DNA from: G963662675 sp963662675
GTDB lineage: Bacteria; Bacteroidota; Bacteroidia; Bacteroidales; Prolixibacteraceae
Length of the DNA stretch: 64,000 nucleotides
Direction of reading: 5' to 3'
Assembly: GCA_963662675.2 (NCBI GenBank)
Contig: CAXXHP010000001.1
Span: 592,589 to 656,588, forward strand
Shown here: in pieces, positions 44,663-53,201 of the stretch
How positions within the stretch are numbered: position 1 is the first letter of the stretch
Layout: each line of letters starts with the position of its first letter
Made by a program: the position numbers and the translations under genes
Notes under the pieces: generated by a model
The model's input: only the letters and a program-made list of their open reading frames with translations
Told to the model about the DNA's origin: nothing
Databases searched by the model: none

Positions 44663-44986
44663 ATGGATAATAATAAAAATAAGAATCAGCTTAATGTTGA
44701 ATTGAGTGAAGAAATTGCTCAAGGAACTTATTCGAACCTTGCAATAATTTCTCATTCAAGTTCTGAATTTATTCTAGACTTTATTCGTGTTATGCCCGGC
44801 ATAACAAAGGCAAAAGTAAAGTCACGAATCGTTTTGACACCTGAACATGCAAAGCGTTTGTTGATGGCGTTAGAAGATAATGTGAAAAAGTTCGAGAAGA
44901 CAAATGGACCGATTAAAATTAGTGGGGGAGGACATGGGCAAATGCTTCCGCCTATGAATTTTGGAGGACCTACTGCAGAAGCTTGA
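44663..44986 (+). CDS. DUF3467 family protein
   Basis: A 107-residue cytosolic protein of the DUF3467 family, whose function I do not know. The core is QLNVELSEEIAQGTYSNLAIISHSSSEFILDFIRVMPGITKAKVKSRIVLTPEHAKRLLMAL shortened here to its family pattern, followed by a Gly/Pro/Met-rich tail (GGGHGQMLPPMNFGG). It starts 2 bases after the rpoC stop and ends at a strong terminator, so it is the last gene of the rpoBC transcript. That tight linkage suggests a role tied to transcription, but this is inference only. Confidence 0.85.
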   Translation: MDNNKNKNQLNVELSEEIAQGTYSNLAIISHSSSEFILDFIRVMPGITKAKVKSRIVLTPEHAKRLLMALEDNVKKFEKTNGPIKISGGGHGQMLPPMNFGGPTAEA

Positions 44987-45002
44987 TTCCTATTAGATAT
45001 AT

Positions 45003-45040
45003 AAAGAAGCCGTTTTAATTCATTTTGAAACGGCTTCTTT
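45003..45040 (+). terminator. Terminator of the rpoBC operon
   Basis: Stem AAAGAAGCCGTTT / AAACGGCTTCTTT around an 11-12-base loop. A-rich on one side and T-rich on the other, it can work in both directions, here mainly for rpoBC-DUF3467. Confidence 0.9.
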
Positions 45041-45107
45041 AGTTAATGTTCATTAAGAATAGGACAAGAATTTTGATTTCCTATTCTTATCCACTTAGTT
45101 AAAATGC

Positions 45108-45323
45108 TTAATGATGGCCTTCAAACTTGAATGATACCTTTAGTTTCGTCCTATAACTTTCAATTTTACCATCAGCAACAGTAAGATCCATAGCTGAGAC
45201 TTCAGCAACTCTCAAATCCCTTAATGTTTCGGAAGCTTTTAAAATAGCAATTTGAGCTGCATCTTCCCATGATTTTTGACTGGTGCCAACCAGTTCAATT
45301 AATTTGTAAACACTGTTTGACAT
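45108..45323 (-). CDS. Dodecin family flavin-binding protein
   Basis: A 71-residue protein of the dodecin family, small dodecamers that store or buffer flavins (FMN, riboflavin) and in some cases CoA. The family pattern VYKLIELVGTSQKSWEDAAQIAI is followed by SETLRDLRVAEVSAMDLTVADGKIESYRTKLKVSFKFEG. The usual aromatic flavin stacker is represented by W19 in KSWEDA. Unusually for this phylum, the start is preceded by a strong AGGAGG Shine-Dalgarno site (about 45329-45334 on the minus strand). It stands alone between the rpoBC operon and a Gfo/Idh/MocA gene. Confidence 0.9.
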   Translation of the reverse strand: MSNSVYKLIELVGTSQKSWEDAAQIAILKASETLRDLRVAEVSAMDLTVADGKIESYRTKLKVSFKFEGHH

Positions 45324-45328
45324 ATATA

Positions 45329-45334
45329 CCTCCT
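45329..45334 (-). promoter_or_regulatory. Strong Shine-Dalgarno site of the dodecin gene
   Basis: On the minus strand AAAAAGGAGG precedes the ATG by about five bases. Other genes in the window show no comparable site, as expected for Bacteroidota. Confidence 0.75.
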
Positions 45335-45425
45335 TTTTATATCATACAGGTATTTACTAAAATAAGGAATTACATGTTTCACTGAGCAGGCTGTTTGAGA
45401 AAACATTGTGAAAATGAACTAAAAA

Positions 45426-45452
45426 AAGCTGATTCAATATTTGAATCAGCTT
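45426..45452 (-). terminator. Terminator of the Gfo/Idh/MocA gene
   Basis: Hairpin AAGCTGATTCAA/TTGAATCAGCTT, followed on the minus strand by seven T. It lies 28 bases beyond the stop codon. Confidence 0.9.
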
Positions 45453-45479
45453 AAAAGTATTTGAATTTCTCTGATAATC

Positions 45480-46805
45480 TTAAATTGACCAACCATCTCT
45501 GTATGGATAGTGTAGCTTTTCTGTAGCTTCTGGGTCATTAATAAATGTTTCCGTTTCAGGATTCCACTCAATTTTTCTGCCTAAATCAAAAGCAATATTT
45601 CCAAGAAGGCATATAATAGTAGAACTACATCCTATTTCAACAGGAACAACAGGCTCTGTATGGTTTTTAACACATTCAATAAAGTTTGTGTGGTGTGGGT
45701 TAAGAGCATTTCTGTCTTGCTCCGGTTGCTCAGGTAACATCCATTCTTCGTTTGATGCATTAAAGTATCCTCTGGAAACTTCTATCCAACCATTTTCTCC
45801 CCAGAATTTTACACCTTGTCTTTTTCTTTCACCTTCAGCACTAAATGGCTCTGATGTCATAACTACTCCATTGGAGTATTTGAACTCAACATATTCAGTT
45901 CCATCACCTATTGGTGTCACTTCTGTCGGTCCACTTCCATCCATGCCAAGCCCCCACTGTGCAATATCAAACATATGAGCTCCCCAGTCAGTAGTGTAAC
46001 CACCACCTGTTTCTTTATACCAGCGCCATCCGCCCCAATATTGTTCATTTTGCTCTGGAACAATAAAAATTGGAGGATTAAGCTCACTATTATAAGGAAT
46101 AGTTTCAGGAAGAGGTCCTAACCAAAGATCCCAATTTAAATCTTCAGGAATTCGTTCTTCTCTTAAATCAAGAGGTTTAGGGGGAGCACCTACATACGCA
46201 TTTACTTTTTCAATTTTACCCAAAACGCCAGATTTGACAATGTCAACAGCATGTTGGAATTCATTCATTGAACGTTGCATGCTACCAACTGCAAGAATGC
46301 GATCTGTATCGCGAACAATTTTACGTAATTCTTGAGATTCTTGAATTGTAAAGGCCATGGGTTTTTCAAGGTATACATCTTTCCCAGCCCTTAAAGCAGC
46401 ACTTGCAGTAATTGCATGAGCGTGATCCGGAGTTGCAATAACTACAGCATCAATATCTTCACGTGCGAGTAAGTCTTCATATTTTTCATAGGTTACAACC
46501 TCTACATCAACATTGTTTTCCTGGTAAAATTCGTTTACTTTATTCTCAAAACGCATACGTTTTCTACCATAAACATCACAACCAGCAACAATACGAACTC
46601 TTGGTATCTGCATAAAACCAGGCAATAATGTGCCTATTGCTTGTCGTCCTAAACCGATGAATCCGAGTCTTATATTTTGGTCATCACCTGTATCTGATAA
46701 TGTGCAAGAACTTAGAGAAGGAATTATTGATAATCCAGCCATCCCAATAGCTGTTGTTCCTAAGAACCGTCTTCTAGACAATTCAGTCATTGTTTGCTTT
46801 TTCAT
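45480..46805 (-). CDS. Tat-exported Gfo/Idh/MocA family oxidoreductase
   Basis: A 441-residue predicted NAD(P)-dependent sugar or polyol oxidoreductase. The N-terminus has a twin-arginine signal (SRRRFLGTTAIGMAGLSIIPSLSSC) whose end also resembles a lipobox, so it may be a Tat-exported lipoprotein. The Rossmann domain follows (IRLGFIGLGRQAIGTLLPGF), then the family block AVVIATPDHAHAITASAALRAGKDVYLEKPMAFT with the catalytic-type EKP. A C-terminal alpha/beta domain has GGYTTDWGAHMFDIAQWGL. Exported members are common in Bacteroidota that degrade polysaccharides, and some act as glycosidases using NAD. The substrate is unknown. It is monocistronic. Confidence 0.9.
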   Translation of the reverse strand: MKKQTMTELSRRRFLGTTAIGMAGLSIIPSLSSCTLSDTGDDQNIRLGFIGLGRQAIGTLLPGFMQIPRVRIVAGCDVYGRKRMRFENKVNEFYQENNVDVEVVTYEKYEDLLAREDIDAVVIATPDHAHAITASAALRAGKDVYLEKPMAFTIQESQELRKIVRDTDRILAVGSMQRSMNEFQHAVDIVKSGVLGKIEKVNAYVGAPPKPLDLREERIPEDLNWDLWLGPLPETIPYNSELNPPIFIVPEQNEQYWGGWRWYKETGGGYTTDWGAHMFDIAQWGLGMDGSGPTEVTPIGDGTEYVEFKYSNGVVMTSEPFSAEGERKRQGVKFWGENGWIEVSRGYFNASNEEWMLPEQPEQDRNALNPHHTNFIECVKNHTEPVVPVEIGCSSTIICLLGNIAFDLGRKIEWNPETETFINDPEATEKLHYPYRDGWSI

Positions 46806-47305
46806 TTTGATAGTTTAATTTAGTCGATTTTAAAATCTGATAGAATTCTGAATTGGTTTAAATTCAAGGTTAAAAGTAGGGATTAACTTTTTAAGATGAA
46901 AACCTTTTTGGGTGGGATATATTGTATTCTTCTTCTTCATTATAATCTGTCAAATGTAACCATAACTTGTAAAGCAAGAAAAAGAAGATCTTGCGAGAAA
47001 AAAATGTCCAAATATGTTGAATGTAGCTTGTTGTTGGATATTTTGCAAAATATTTCTTTGTCGAAAAAGTATAGTATTATCGATTAAAATAGCTCTATTT
47101 TCCAGGTTTTTATTGGAGTGAAGAATTTGCGTAGGAATATGAAAGTCACAACATATAGATGGCTTTCGATTTGATGTAAATCAATGTTAATTTATTGACA
47201 ATTGATTTTTAACATCTAAAGCTAAAACTTAAGTTCGACAAAAAAAATGGTATTATTGTGACTGTTCAAGATTAGAGATGAGATTTTTTTAAATTAACAA
47301 AAGAA
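46806..47305. other. Divergent intergenic region
   Basis: About 500 AT-rich bases between the Gfo/Idh/MocA gene and oadG, expected to hold both promoters. A 63-codon frame at 46896-47087 looks like translated AT-rich spacer and is not called. TATTATTG near 47250 is one base off a -7 box without a good TTG. Confidence 0.35.
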
Positions 47306-47569
47306 GTGATGAGTGAAATCGGATTAGCTTTACAACTCATGGGGATTGGTATGATAACCGTTTTTATTATTCTTTCCCTTGTCGTTGTATTAGGAAATTT
47401 AATAATACGTTTCGTAAATAAATACTTACCAGAAGAAGTCAGTAAAAAAGTTCAACAAGTAGCTGGTCAGGTCGGTAACTTGAACCGCAAAAAGGTGGCA
47501 GCTATTGTTTCAGCAGTGCAAAATATCACTGAAGGAAAAGGACATGTAACAAAGATTGAAAAACTATAG
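47306..47569 (+). CDS. oadG: Oxaloacetate decarboxylase gamma-chain-like subunit (OadG)
   Basis: An 87-residue small membrane subunit of a sodium-translocating biotin-dependent decarboxylase. One N-terminal membrane helix (about residues 9-34, LMGIGMITVFIILSLVVVLGNLIIRF) is followed by a polar tail that in this family helps assemble the alpha and beta subunits. The tail differs from the His-rich zinc-binding type of enteric OadG. It comes 68 bases before the alpha-subunit gene in the order gamma-alpha-beta. Confidence 0.8.
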   Translation: MMSEIGLALQLMGIGMITVFIILSLVVVLGNLIIRFVNKYLPEEVSKKVQQVAGQVGNLNRKKVAAIVSAVQNITEGKGHVTKIEKL

Positions 47570-47637
47570 ATTACATTTCATTTTCTTTGCTCTCTTCAAA
47601 CTCATTGTCTAAAAACAGTTTAAAATTATATTGCCTT

Positions 47638-49542
47638 ATGGAAAAAAGAAAGATAGAATTTTCATTGGTTTATCGTGATATGTGGCAGTCCTCAGGGAAA
47701 TACTTACCACGTGTTGACCAATTAGTAAAAGTTGCACCACATATTGTGGAAATGGGATGTTTTGCACGTGTTGAGACGAATGGTGGAGGATTTGAGCAGA
47801 TCAACCTTCTTTTCGGGGAAAACCCAAACAATGCTGTTCGTCAATGGACTCAGCCTTTTAATGATGCCGGTATTCAAACGCATATGCTTGACCGTTCTTT
47901 AAATGGTTTGCGAATGAGCCCTGTTCCTGCGGATGTACGGAAAATGATGTACAAGGTGAAAAAGGCACAAGGAACTGATATTACTCGTCCATTCTGTGGA
48001 TTGAATGATGCACGTAATATTTTGGATTCAATAAAATATGCAAAGGATGCAGGAATGATTGCTCAGGCTGCATTAAGTTTGACCTATTCCAAAGTACATA
48101 CTGAAGAGTACTATATTAATCTTGCTGATACCTTAATTAAGGGTGGTGCAGATGAAATTTGTTTGAAAGACATGGCTGGTATCGGTCGTCCTGCATGGTT
48201 GGGCAAAATCGTTACCGGAATCAAAAAATTACATCCTGAAACTCCGCTTCAATATCACTCTCACTCAGGACCTGGTTTTGCACTGGCATCTATTTTGGAA
48301 GTATGTCGTGCAGGGGTTGAATATGTTGATGTTGCTATGGAGCCTTTGTCATGGGGGACCGGTCATGTTGATGTATTAGCTGTTCAAGCGATGCTTAAGG
48401 ATGCGGGATTTGATGTTCCTGAGATCAACATGGATGCATACATGAAAGTACGCAGTCTTACGCAAAGTTTTATTGATGACTTTTTGGGTTATTATATCAA
48501 TCCAAAAAACCGTTTTATGAACTCATTATTGATTGGCCCGGGTTTGCCTGGAGGTATGATGGGATCCTTAATGTCTGACTTGGAAAGCAATCTCGCGAGC
48601 ATTAACAAATGGAAAGTAAAAAATAATCAACCATCATTGACACAAGATGACTTGATGGTGAAGTTGTTTAATGAAGTAGAATTTATTTGGCCATTGGTCG
48701 GATATCCTCCATTGGTTACACCATATAGTCAGTATGTGAAGAATCTTGCATTAATGAATGTAATGCAATTAGAGAAAGGCAAAGACCGCTGGAGTATGAT
48801 TGCTGACAATATTTGGGACATGTTGATGGGCAAGGGTGGAAAATTGCCAGGTCAATTATCACCAGAACTAAAAGCTCTAGCTAAAGAGAATGGTAAGGAA
48901 GAATTTACCGATACACCACAAAGTTTATATCCTAATGCATTAGATACTTTCAAGAAAGAAATGCAGGATAATGGATGGGACTTCGGAAAGGATGATGAAG
49001 AGCTTTTCGAGCTAGCAATGCATCCGCAACAGTATCGTGCCTACAAGTCCGGAGAAGCAAAAAAAGCATTTGAAGAAGACTTGGCAATTAAGCGTGAAGA
49101 AGGTGGGGGAATGCTTGAAGGAACGAAAAAAGATCTTGTTGTAGCGGCGCCTGTTGCTCCAAATGGTAATATTGCTCCTTCAACAATGTTTGTTGATGTT
49201 GATGGAGAGAAATTTAAAGTTTCTGTTTCTTATGGCGAAGGCGGTACTTTAGATCCTGCAAGCTCAACTCCTGAAAAAGTCGCAGCTCCAGCTCCAGTCA
49301 TTAATGGAACTGCAAAAGAAATTCTTGCTCCACTTGAAGGTAAATTTTATTTAACCAAAGAAAGCTCTGAAACTTCGATTAAAGTTGGAGATCAGATCAA
49401 GGAGGGGGATTTAATTGGCTATGTAGAAGCAATGAAAACATTTAACGCCATTAAATCTGATGTATCAGGTAAAATTGTAGAAATAGCTTTTACCTCTGGC
49501 GTTGAAGTAGAAGAAGATGATGTATTAGTTAAAATTCAATAA
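47638..49542 (+). CDS. oadA: Biotin-dependent oxaloacetate/methylmalonyl decarboxylase alpha-type subunit
   Basis: A 634-residue carboxyltransferase subunit with its own biotinyl domain. The N-terminal TIM-barrel domain (about 1-290) shows FSLVYRDMWQSSGKYLP, where most family members have a DxxxRDxxQS-type motif, and metal-binding HSHSGPG near residue 208. A helical PYC_OADA domain follows to about 460. After a flexible linker rich in Pro and Ala (about 540-560), the biotinyl domain carries the lysine in VEAMKTFNAI near residue 600. The ATG at 47638 is preferred over 47587. With OadG and OadB it forms a complex that decarboxylates oxaloacetate (or a related acid) and exports Na+. Confidence 0.88.
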   Translation: MEKRKIEFSLVYRDMWQSSGKYLPRVDQLVKVAPHIVEMGCFARVETNGGGFEQINLLFGENPNNAVRQWTQPFNDAGIQTHMLDRSLNGLRMSPVPADVRKMMYKVKKAQGTDITRPFCGLNDARNILDSIKYAKDAGMIAQAALSLTYSKVHTEEYYINLADTLIKGGADEICLKDMAGIGRPAWLGKIVTGIKKLHPETPLQYHSHSGPGFALASILEVCRAGVEYVDVAMEPLSWGTGHVDVLAVQAMLKDAGFDVPEINMDAYMKVRSLTQSFIDDFLGYYINPKNRFMNSLLIGPGLPGGMMGSLMSDLESNLASINKWKVKNNQPSLTQDDLMVKLFNEVEFIWPLVGYPPLVTPYSQYVKNLALMNVMQLEKGKDRWSMIADNIWDMLMGKGGKLPGQLSPELKALAKENGKEEFTDTPQSLYPNALDTFKKEMQDNGWDFGKDDEELFELAMHPQQYRAYKSGEAKKAFEEDLAIKREEGGGMLEGTKKDLVVAAPVAPNGNIAPSTMFVDVDGEKFKVSVSYGEGGTLDPASSTPEKVAAPAPVINGTAKEILAPLEGKFYLTKESSETSIKVGDQIKEGDLIGYVEAMKTFNAIKSDVSGKIVEIAFTSGVEVEEDDVLVKIQ

Positions 49543-49556
49543 TTAAAATCCTGCAT

Positions 49557-50768
49557 ATGTCGATTATAGAGAAACTCTATCACATGACTGCTTTCCAGGA
49601 TTTTATTGATGATCCGGGAACCATACTGATGCTGATAATAGGGATTCTTCTGTTATACTTAGGAATAAAGAAGAAGTATGAACCTCTATTATTAATACCA
49701 ATTGCATTTGGACTTATTTTGGCAAATCTGCCTGGAGGAGGCATGGGCGTTGTCCCTGCGGAGCTAGTCCAGATTGATGAGCACCGCTATATGAATCTGT
49801 TTGAAATTGCGCATGAATATGGGATTATGAACTTTTTATATTATGCGTTGATTAAAACTGGATTTCTGCCCCCAATTATTTTCATGGGGGTAGGGGCTTT
49901 AACCGATTTTGGGCCGATGTTGAGAAATTTGAGGTTGGCTTTCTTTGGTGCTGCCGCGCAAATTGGAATTTTCACTGTTCTAATTTCTGCGATTGCTATT
50001 GGTTTTACTCCTGCAGAAGCTGCATCTCTTGGGATAATCGGAGGAGCCGACGGTCCTACTGCAATTTACACAACCATTAAGTTAGCTCCTCATTTACTTG
50101 GGCCAATTGCGATTGCTGCGTATTCTTATATGGCTTTAGTTCCTGTTATTATTCCTTTGGTTTCACGTTTATTATTATCAGAAACGGAACTTCGTATAAA
50201 TATGAAGGAAATGGATAAATTATATCCTCCAAAGCGAAAAATAAAGAACCTAAAGGCGGTGAAAATTGCTTTCCCAATTGTTTTGGGGATTGTGATCTCG
50301 ATATTTGTGCCTTCTTCTGTGCCCTTGTTGGGAATGCTTCTATTTGGAAATTTAATTAAAGAAGTTGGAGTGAGCGTTGCGCGCTTGTCTGAAGCTGCAA
50401 CAGGATCAATAATGAATACTGCAACCATCTTTCTTGGATTAACAGTAGGTGCTACAATGACATCAGAAGTTTTCTTAAATGCCAGAACCATAATGATTAT
50501 TGTGGGTGGGTTTATTGCTTTTGCAATTTCTATTGCAGGAGGGATAGCGGCAGTAAAGATCTATAATATGATTGCAAAGAAAAAAATAAATCCGTTAGTG
50601 GGCGCTACTGGATTAAGTGCAGTCCCTATGGCATCGCGTGTTGCCAATGAAATAGCCCTTAAATATGATCCTAAGAATCACGTTCTACAATATTGCATGG
50701 CCAGCAATATATCTGGAGTCATTGGCTCCGCGGTTGCTGCTGGTGTATTAATTTCGTTTTTGGGATAA
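49557..50768 (+). CDS. oadB: Sodium ion-translocating decarboxylase beta subunit (OadB)
   Basis: A 403-residue integral membrane subunit that couples decarboxylation of carboxybiotin to Na+ export. About ten membrane helices are visible. The conserved segment GGADGPTAIYTTIKLAPHLLGPIAIAAYSYMALVP (about residues 162-196) carries the aspartate and serine/tyrosine residues linked to Na+ and proton movement. GFIAFAISIAGGIAAVKIYNM and the C-terminal NPLVGATGLSAVPMASRVAN are further family blocks. It lies 14 bases after the alpha gene and ends at a strong terminator. Confidence 0.93.
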   Translation: MSIIEKLYHMTAFQDFIDDPGTILMLIIGILLLYLGIKKKYEPLLLIPIAFGLILANLPGGGMGVVPAELVQIDEHRYMNLFEIAHEYGIMNFLYYALIKTGFLPPIIFMGVGALTDFGPMLRNLRLAFFGAAAQIGIFTVLISAIAIGFTPAEAASLGIIGGADGPTAIYTTIKLAPHLLGPIAIAAYSYMALVPVIIPLVSRLLLSETELRINMKEMDKLYPPKRKIKNLKAVKIAFPIVLGIVISIFVPSSVPLLGMLLFGNLIKEVGVSVARLSEAATGSIMNTATIFLGLTVGATMTSEVFLNARTIMIIVGGFIAFAISIAGGIAAVKIYNMIAKKKINPLVGATGLSAVPMASRVANEIALKYDPKNHVLQYCMASNISGVIGSAVAAGVLISFLG

Positions 50769-50786
50769 AAATAAACTGAGATTCAG

Positions 50787-50819
50787 AAAGCCCCTTTGTA
50801 TTTATACGGAGGGGCTTTT
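50787..50819 (+). terminator. Terminator of the oadGAB operon
   Basis: Stem AAAGCCCCT / AGGGGCTTT with an extended partly paired loop and T run, 18 bases after the oadB stop codon. Confidence 0.9.
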
Positions 50820-51263
50820 GTCTTATATGACCTTTCTCAATACAGATCGTCATTCAGAATTGCTTCTTTTTTCCATCTTTAAAGTTGTCAGAAATTCTAC
50901 TAGAATAATGGCTGTGTCCGAGAAGCAGGGGGAGAGATAGTAGGTTTTAGCTTAAAATGATTATAAATAGCTTATGCTAAGCCCTGATTCAGGTGTTTTT
51001 TGAAAATATGGGTTGATTGTTTTAAAACCTCGTGTACAAAGAATTTTAGCTGTGTGTTATTCTGTAATTTTCCATTGGGGATAATGAAAAATGTAAATTC
51101 ACTATATGTTAGTTTCTCTCCTAGGCTTGGAATCCTTGATTTCTTTGGGGCGTTTGGTTATATTTGCCTGCCTTGCAAAGAAAAAGGTAACATCTTTTTC
51201 CTTGTTTTCCAGTCTTTATGAAAGACTAAACTAAACGAAAATAAATTGACAAATTTAAATAAG
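50820..51263. other. Intergenic region upstream of etfB
   Basis: About 440 bases without a convincing gene. A 73-codon frame at 51000-51221 has no family resemblance and is cysteine- and phenylalanine-rich in the way of translated spacer. The etfB promoter should be here but no exact consensus match was found. Confidence 0.35.
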
Positions 51264-52139
51264 ATGAAAGCTTATAAAATTATCGTTCTTGCTAAGCAGG
51301 TTCCAGATACCCGGAATGTTGGCAAAGACGCAATGAAGGCAGATGGTACGATTAATCGTGCGGCACTGTCGGCTATCTTTAATCCAGAAGATTTAAATGC
51401 GCTTGAACAAGCATTGAGGATTAAGGATGATTTTCCGGGAACAACAATTACCATATTGACTATGGGGCCTGGTCGTGCAGCTGAGATTATCCGCGAAGGA
51501 ATGTTCAGAGGGGCAGATGATGGAATCTTGTTGACAGACCGCGCTTTTGCTGGCTCTGATACCCTAGCTACTTCATATGCAATATCGCAAGCATTGAAAA
51601 AAGTGAAAGATTACGACATCATTATTGCAGGCCGTCAGGCGATTGATGGAGATACCGCTCAGGTAGGCCCTCAGGTTGCTGAAAAACTTGGACTTCCACA
51701 GGTGACTTATGTCGAGGAAGTTCAGAAAATTGAAGGAGGCAAAGTGTATATGAAACGCCGCCTTGAAAGAGGAGTAGAGTTTGTATCTTGTCCTGTTCCT
51801 CTGGTTATGTCAGTTAATGGATCAGCACCAGATTGTCGTGCTCGTAACACTAAACTCATAATGAAATACAAGCATGCGAAGACAGTCTCTGAGCTTCAAA
51901 ACTCAAACGAAGACTATTTGCATCTTTATAACGACAGACCATACCTTAATATTCCAGAATGGACTGTTAATGAAATTGAGGTTGATTCCGCTGAATTGGG
52001 ACTAAGTGGTTCTCCAACTAAGGTGAAAACAGTCGAGAATGTTGTCCTTCAAGCTAAAGAAGCTAAAATCATTACTTCTGCGGACAATGATATCGATGAA
52101 TTAATGAAAGAATTAATTGAAAGTCATACAATTGGTTAA
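51264..52139 (+). CDS. etfB: Electron transfer flavoprotein subunit beta
   Basis: A 291-residue subunit of the FAD/AMP-containing electron transfer flavoprotein, which takes electrons from acyl-CoA dehydrogenases. The N-terminus IIVLAKQVPDTRNVGKDAMK and the block NPEDLNALEQALRIKDDFPGTTITILTMGPGRAAEIIREGMFRGADDGILL hold the nucleotide-binding fold, and IIAGRQAIDGDTAQVGPQVAEKLGLPQVTYVEEV is the family signature near residue 120. The ATG at 51264 is preferred over the TTG at 51246. It is followed by etfA 19 bases later and an acyl-CoA dehydrogenase. Confidence 0.95.
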   Translation: MKAYKIIVLAKQVPDTRNVGKDAMKADGTINRAALSAIFNPEDLNALEQALRIKDDFPGTTITILTMGPGRAAEIIREGMFRGADDGILLTDRAFAGSDTLATSYAISQALKKVKDYDIIIAGRQAIDGDTAQVGPQVAEKLGLPQVTYVEEVQKIEGGKVYMKRRLERGVEFVSCPVPLVMSVNGSAPDCRARNTKLIMKYKHAKTVSELQNSNEDYLHLYNDRPYLNIPEWTVNEIEVDSAELGLSGSPTKVKTVENVVLQAKEAKIITSADNDIDELMKELIESHTIG

Positions 52140-52158
52140 CCCTCTAATAAATCAAGTA

Positions 52159-53178
52159 ATGAATAGCGTATTTGTATATTGCGAAATTGAAGATGGTCAA
52201 GTTGCTGAAGTAAGTCAGGAACTGATGACCAAGGGACGCAGCTTGGCAAATGAATTGGGCTGCAAATTAGAGGCTTTAGCCATTGGGCATGACCTCGAAA
52301 AAATTGAAGATCAAATTATACCTTATGGTGTTGATGTTTTATATACTGCGGATGATAAAAGACTTTATCCCTATACAACACTACCTCACACATCAATAAT
52401 TGTTAAACTATTTGAAGAGCAAAAACCTCAAATCGCATTGATGGGGGCTTCTTCTATTGGTCGTGATCTCGGACCAAGAGTTTCTTCTGCATTGCATAGT
52501 GGGTTAACAGCAGACTGTACCAGTTTGATTATTGGTAGCCACGTGGATAAAAAGCAAGGGAAAACATATGAAGATTTGTTGTATCAAATCCGTCCAGCTT
52601 TTGGTGGAAATATCATTGCAACAATCATTAATCCAGACTGTCGTCCTCAAATGGCAACAGTTCGTGAGGGCGTGATGAAAAAAGAGATCCTTGACGCTAA
52701 ATATAAAGGGAAAATCATAAAGCTTGATGTCTCAAAGTATGTTAGCGATGCTGATTTTGTGATTGACATTATTGAACGTCACATGGAAAAAAGCAAAGTC
52801 AATATGAAAGCAGCTCCAATTGTGGTTGCCGGTGGCTATGGAATGGGATCTAAAGCAAACTTTAAATTGCTATACGATTTAGCAGAGGTTCTTGGTGGTG
52901 AAGTTGGTGCTTCACGTGCAGCAGTAGATTCTGGGTATGTTGATCATGAACGTCAGGTTGGACAAACTGGTGTGACTGTTCGCCCTAAGTTATATATTGC
53001 CTGTGGTATTTCAGGGCAAATACAACATCGTGCAGGAATGGACGAATCTGCACAAATTATTGCCATTAATACTGATTCGGAAGCTCCGATTAATGCCATT
53101 GCTGATTATGTGATCACTGGCGATGTAGCGGAAATTATTCCCAAAATGATCAAGTATTATAAGAATAATACCAAGTAA
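52159..53178 (+). CDS. etfA: Electron transfer flavoprotein subunit alpha
   Basis: A 339-residue subunit carrying the FAD of the flavoprotein. The N-terminal domain begins SVFVYCEIEDGQVAEVSQELM. The C-terminal FAD domain contains the signature APIVVAGGYGMGSKANFKLLYDLAEVLGGEVGASRAAVDSGYVDHERQVGQTGVTVRPKLYIACGISGQIQHRAGM shortened here to its pattern GASRAAVDSG, VGQTGVTVRPKLYIACGISG and QHRAGM. The ATG at 52159 avoids an overlap with etfB that the upstream start at 52117 would create. It precedes the acyl-CoA dehydrogenase by 23 bases. Confidence 0.95.
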   Translation: MNSVFVYCEIEDGQVAEVSQELMTKGRSLANELGCKLEALAIGHDLEKIEDQIIPYGVDVLYTADDKRLYPYTTLPHTSIIVKLFEEQKPQIALMGASSIGRDLGPRVSSALHSGLTADCTSLIIGSHVDKKQGKTYEDLLYQIRPAFGGNIIATIINPDCRPQMATVREGVMKKEILDAKYKGKIIKLDVSKYVSDADFVIDIIERHMEKSKVNMKAAPIVVAGGYGMGSKANFKLLYDLAEVLGGEVGASRAAVDSGYVDHERQVGQTGVTVRPKLYIACGISGQIQHRAGMDESAQIIAINTDSEAPINAIADYVITGDVAEIIPKMIKYYKNNTK

Positions 53179-53201
53179 TCATCTTTTAAATTTTTTATGA
53201 A

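Noticed and set aside
46896..47087. 63-codon plus-strand frame upstream of oadG
   Set aside because: Basic, cysteine-containing translation of spacer with no family resemblance; it lies where promoters are expected.
51000..51221. 73-codon plus-strand frame upstream of etfB
   Set aside because: Starts on a weak codon, has no domain, and reads as spacer.
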